From a bacterium (lineage in GTDB: Bacteria; AUK180), in the NCBI GenBank assembly GCA_030622125.1, contig JAUXGM010000041.1, positions 1 through 15,812 on the forward strand: 15,812 bases of DNA, in the 5' to 3' direction. Position numbers and translations under genes: made by a program. Positions 13,313-15,812 of the stretch are shown here, piece by piece. The notes beneath the pieces were generated by a model. That model saw nothing but the letters and a program-made list of their open reading frames with translations, searched no databases and was not told where the DNA came from. Positions within the stretch are counted from its first letter, which is position 1. Each line of letters begins with the position of its first letter.

Positions 13313-14224
13313 TTAGAAAGCATTCTTTATTTTTATCCTTTTTCCTACACCTGAGAGAATAAATTTTTCTCCATAGATTTTTTTAAACTGTTTTCTGGCG
13401 AGATTGCCAGAACAATGGCAAGGAGCCACCTTTTTAACTCCTTGCTCTTTCATTCCCTTGACAATGTCTTTTATTTGCCATAAATTCATCCAACATAAAT
13501 GAAAACCACCTAATACTAAATAAACCCCGGCAGGAATGGAATTTTTAATGGAGGAAAGCATCTTTTTTGCTTTTTTAACTATATTTACAACTCCTGGATG
13601 AGCACAACCTGTAATTATTACCAGCCCTTTAGATGTTCTTATTATAAGGGACTGTTCTTTTATCCAACTCCCTAATTCCCCCGTAGAATAGACATTTTTG
13701 CAAATTTCTATTGGTTTATGAACCTCAATCAATTTTGCTCCAGCGTCATTAACTTTATCTTTAATACTCTGAGGCAAAGACCTTGGCATATAAACGGTAA
13801 CATTGGGATTACTCTTTAAAAAATGGGATAATCCACCGATGTGGTCGTAATGAATATGAGAAAGTACTATTACATCCACTGTTTTAGGGTCAATTTTGAG
13901 TTTTTCCATATTTTTAAGAAGCACCAAACCTTCGCCGCCGACATCAAATAATATTGTTTTTTCCGTCCCTTCTATAAAACAAGAAAACCCCCATTTGGTC
14001 TCTAACTTTTTGTCATAAGTGTTATTATCATAAACTATGGTGAGATTTAAATCTTTACTATGTAATGTAGGCATATCATCTATTTCCTGATGCTCTGCAA
14101 TTGCTGAAGGTGTTAATAATGTGATAAATATTGAAAATAAGATTATCCCTTTTACCTTAGAAATGAATTTTTCGGTTGCTTTCAGCCCTTGAGAATATTG
14201 GCTACTACCTTTAAATATATTCAA
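13313..14224 (-). CDS. Exported metallo-beta-lactamase-fold hydrolase
   Basis: This 303-aa protein belongs to the MBL superfamily, in the subgroup often annotated as 7,8-dihydropterin-6-yl-methyl-4-(beta-D-ribofuranosyl)aminobenzene 5'-phosphate synthase-like; the true substrate is unknown. Metal motifs: SHIHYDH (122-128; H123, H125, D127, H128), TGCAHPG (205-211; H209), GGFHL (239-243; H242) and PCHCSG (268-273; H270). All expected metal ligands appear present. The open frame begins with TTG at 14224, four bases after the mscS stop, and includes a hydrophobic segment (26-43) ending SAIA, which suggests export. An internal ATG (M51), with AGGA ten bases upstream, would give a cytoplasmic form, so the start is uncertain. 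It probably shares a transcript with the MscS gene. Most relatives I know lack a signal peptide, so the N-terminus is noteworthy. Confidence 0.85.
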   Translation of the reverse strand: MNIFKGSSQYSQGLKATEKFISKVKGIILFSIFITLLTPSAIAEHQEIDDMPTLHSKDLNLTIVYDNNTYDKKLETKWGFSCFIEGTEKTILFDVGGEGLVLLKNMEKLKIDPKTVDVIVLSHIHYDHIGGLSHFLKSNPNVTVYMPRSLPQSIKDKVNDAGAKLIEVHKPIEICKNVYSTGELGSWIKEQSLIIRTSKGLVIITGCAHPGVVNIVKKAKKMLSSIKNSIPAGVYLVLGGFHLCWMNLWQIKDIVKGMKEQGVKKVAPCHCSGNLARKQFKKIYGEKFILSGVGKRIKIKNAF

Positions 14225-14227
14225 TTT

Positions 14228-15280
14228 TTATATCTTATTTATATATAATGTCTGTGTTGGGTAAGCAAATTCAATTCCATGTTTTTCGAACTCTTCTTTT
14301 ATTTTAAAATTTATCTCCTGCTGAATATTCATATATTTATTGTAGTCACCACCAACAACATAATAGACCACCTCAAAAATAAGACCGAAATCTCCATAAG
14401 AGGAGAAGTGAGCACGATCAAAAACCGTATCGTTAATATTCTTTATAATACTTTTGATCATCACCGGTATCTCTTTTAATTGTTGGAGGTTGGTTTGATA
14501 GGTAACTCCAAGTTTGAAAACCACACGACGTTTATTCATTCTTTTATAGTTACGCACACGCGAATTAGTAAGGTCGGTATTAGAAAATACTAATTGTTCC
14601 CCACTTAAACTGCGAATTCTCGTAGTCTTAATGCCAATATATTCAACCGTTCCCAGATAATCCCCAACGATGATAAAATCGCCAATTTCAAATGGACGGT
14701 CAAAGAATATACTAAAGTAACTGAATAGATCTCCTAAAATCGTCTGGGCAGCCAAAGCGATTGCTATACCGCCAATGCCCAATCCTGCAATTATTGCAGA
14801 AACCTTGATACCAAGATTATCCAGGAAGAGAACAACGGCAAGCCCCCAAACAACTACTTTTATTATTGTAAGTATTCCTTTGAGAGCGTTTTTTTTAGCT
14901 GAATCCTTTTCTTTCTTCATCCAAAAAGCTTCAAGTGTATAGGTTATTATTGACAGCAAACAGCGGACACCAAAAATAGTTAAAAGAACTAAGCCTAAAA
15001 TATTGATGGCTTTATCCAACGCTGAATTTAGGGTTAATCCCTGTATACTCAAATAAAAAGCACCAAAATAAAGTAAAGGAAGTAATTGCCTTTCAACGCT
15101 ATGAAGCAAAAGGTCATCTATGGTAGTAGTGGTTTTTTTTGTCCATACCTTTAATTGCTTTAAGATGATACTTTTAAATATTTGAATAACAATGATAGCA
15201 ATAATAAAAATAGAAAGGCAAATGAGATAGTCTAAAACCCGATTGTTGAAAAATACTTGCTGGAAAATGTTTTGAAACAT
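14228..15280 (-). CDS. MscS-family mechanosensitive ion channel
   Basis: This 350-aa inner-membrane channel releases solutes when membrane tension rises. There are helices at about 17-39, 66-82, 91-115 and 135-155, more than the three of E. coli MscS. A pore helix follows at 158-190, rich in Gly/Ala: AIIAGLGIGGIAIALAAQ. The conserved beta domain follows, with FDRPFEIGDFI (193-203), a GTVEYIGIKTTRIR segment (210-223) and SNTDL (233-237), and then the C-terminal alpha/beta domain to about 343. An excellent AAGGAGGA ribosome-binding site lies five bases before the ATG. It is the first gene of a leftward cluster with the MBL-fold and CcdA-like genes, four bases from the former. No convincing promoter could be singled out. 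Confidence 0.93.
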   Translation of the reverse strand: MFQNIFQQVFFNNRVLDYLICLSIFIIAIIVIQIFKSIILKQLKVWTKKTTTTIDDLLLHSVERQLLPLLYFGAFYLSIQGLTLNSALDKAINILGLVLLTIFGVRCLLSIITYTLEAFWMKKEKDSAKKNALKGILTIIKVVVWGLAVVLFLDNLGIKVSAIIAGLGIGGIAIALAAQTILGDLFSYFSIFFDRPFEIGDFIIVGDYLGTVEYIGIKTTRIRSLSGEQLVFSNTDLTNSRVRNYKRMNKRRVVFKLGVTYQTNLQQLKEIPVMIKSIIKNINDTVFDRAHFSSYGDFGLIFEVVYYVVGGDYNKYMNIQQEINFKIKEEFEKHGIEFAYPTQTLYINKI

Positions 15281-15496
15281 ACAAATCCTCCTTATTTATT
15301 TACGACCAATTGTATTCATAACTTTCAATCCCGTCCATTATTAATTCTGATTTTATATCTTTTCATATATTTGATTTTATCATTTTTCAATATTTTTTTC
15401 AAATATTTCATTTTTCATTGTTCTTTCTTCATTCGCCATTTGTTTTTACTTCTTCACTTCTCAGTTCTCACTTCTCACTTGCACCGAAGGTGCTAT

Positions 15497-15677
15497 GTCA
15501 TTCAGAGCCCCTTGTGGGCGTGGAATCTATCCCTCCGCGTCATTATGAGGATTTTGAAAAAATCCGTAATAATCTCATTTTTTTATTGTGTTATTCCGGC
15601 GAAAGCCGGAATCCGTCCCTGTCTGTCATTCTGAGGACCTTGCCGATTATTCAAATTCCGATTTATCGGAAAGAATC
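15497..15677 (+). repeat. Three successive GTCATT palindromic elements
   Basis: GTCATT occurs at 15497, 15539 and 15625. Each is followed by GAG or GAGG, a small stem and a final AATC. Stems include GGATTTT/AAAATCC in the second and TTCCGAT (15656-15662) with ATCGGAA (15665-15671) in the third. They share the plan of 3683-3725 and 12503-12544. Confidence 0.55.
15593..15612. repeat. GAAA-tetraloop hairpin repeat
   Basis: A perfect 8-bp stem, ATTCCGGC with GCCGGAAT, closes a GAAA loop. Hairpins of this form are widespread dispersed repeats in bacterial genomes. No T-tract follows, so it is probably not a terminator. Confidence 0.7.
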
Positions 15678-15700
15678 CAGGATTTTCTTCCTATCGAACC

Positions 15701-15798
15701 GGTAATATCGTTCTCGGGAGGTATATCGTTATCTAAGGAAGAGTCCGGGACACACCTCAACAAAAAAAATCTCTTTGTTGAGGTAATGTCCCTCTTTT
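15701..15798 (-). repeat. 98-bp hairpin element, copy B (inverted)
   Basis: Its reverse complement aligns with 11287-11384 at about 90% identity, with a one-base change in T-run length and one extra T. The hairpin spans 15747-15792. A compensating change makes the stem more complete here (C-G where copy A has C-A). Weaker similarity may extend to about 15810. Confidence 0.75.
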
Positions 15799-15812
15799 GT
15801 TTGGAACGGAGA

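Larger units (their letters stand above)
15281..15812. other. Intergenic repeat cluster at the right edge
   Basis: No gene is supported; open frames here read through palindromic repeats. After a T-rich stretch come GCACC-GAA-GGTGC (15481-15493), three degenerate GTCATT elements, a GAAA-loop hairpin (15593-15612) and inverted copy B of the 98-bp hairpin element. Confidence 0.65.

Noticed and set aside
15593-15612. Intrinsic terminator at the GAAA-loop hairpin
   Set aside because: No T-tract follows on either strand and no gene ends nearby; it fits a dispersed repeat better.
15257-15705. Open frames of about 95-125 codons on the plus strand at the right edge
   Set aside because: They overlap the MscS start and run through palindromic repeats, lack ribosome-binding sites and have compositions explained by the repeats.

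Overview
The window is an AT-rich (roughly 30% G+C by eye) chromosomal segment, most likely from an uncultured Gram-negative bacterium. It carries lipoproteins, a periplasmic-binding-protein sensor pair, an MscS channel and a secreted glycosidase that ends in a FlgD/type IX-like C-terminal sorting domain. That domain type is common in Bacteroidetes-related and candidate-phylum genomes; I cannot fix the phylum. No tRNA, rRNA, CRISPR array, intact transposase or phage gene was seen. Intergenic DNA is crowded with short dispersed palindromic repeats.

Layout. 1-1074: repeats, then a 5'-truncated DUF4143 ATPase remnant (minus strand) and a perfect 26-bp palindrome. 1075-3577 (minus): a two-gene sensory operon, a lipoprotein solute-binding protein followed by a PAS histidine kinase, driven by a promoter placed so close to the ATG that the mRNA is probably leaderless. 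3578-3964: repeats and a promoter. 3965-5757 (plus): a lipoprotein resembling a peptidase-MA metalloprotease but with a degenerate zinc motif, a broken small ORF encoding a GxxxG-rich hydrophobic peptide, an intrinsic terminator, and a small basic membrane protein. 6260-8827 (plus): tldD and tldE/pmbA, the two subunits of a peptide-processing metalloprotease. 8828-9377: a small ArsR-family regulator bracketed by two nearly identical 51-bp palindromic repeats. 9372-11045 (minus): a secreted GH18 glycosidase, also with a probable leaderless promoter. 11046-11649: dense repeats. 11650-12324 (plus): a membrane-anchored protein of unknown function. 12584-15280 (minus): an MscS channel, an exported metallo-beta-lactamase-fold protein and a CcdA-like thiol transporter, probably one operon. 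15281-15812: dense repeats, including an inverted copy of an element at 11287-11384.

How the genes may work together. The binding protein and kinase form a ligand-sensing unit without a nearby response regulator. TldD and TldE form a heterodimeric peptidase. On the same strand upstream lie a protease-like lipoprotein, a decayed small peptide gene and a small membrane protein, which suggests (inference only) a peptide-related locus now in decay. ArsR may repress itself and perhaps the glycosidase through the flanking palindromes. The MscS/MBL/CcdA genes all concern the cell envelope, but a shared pathway is not evident.
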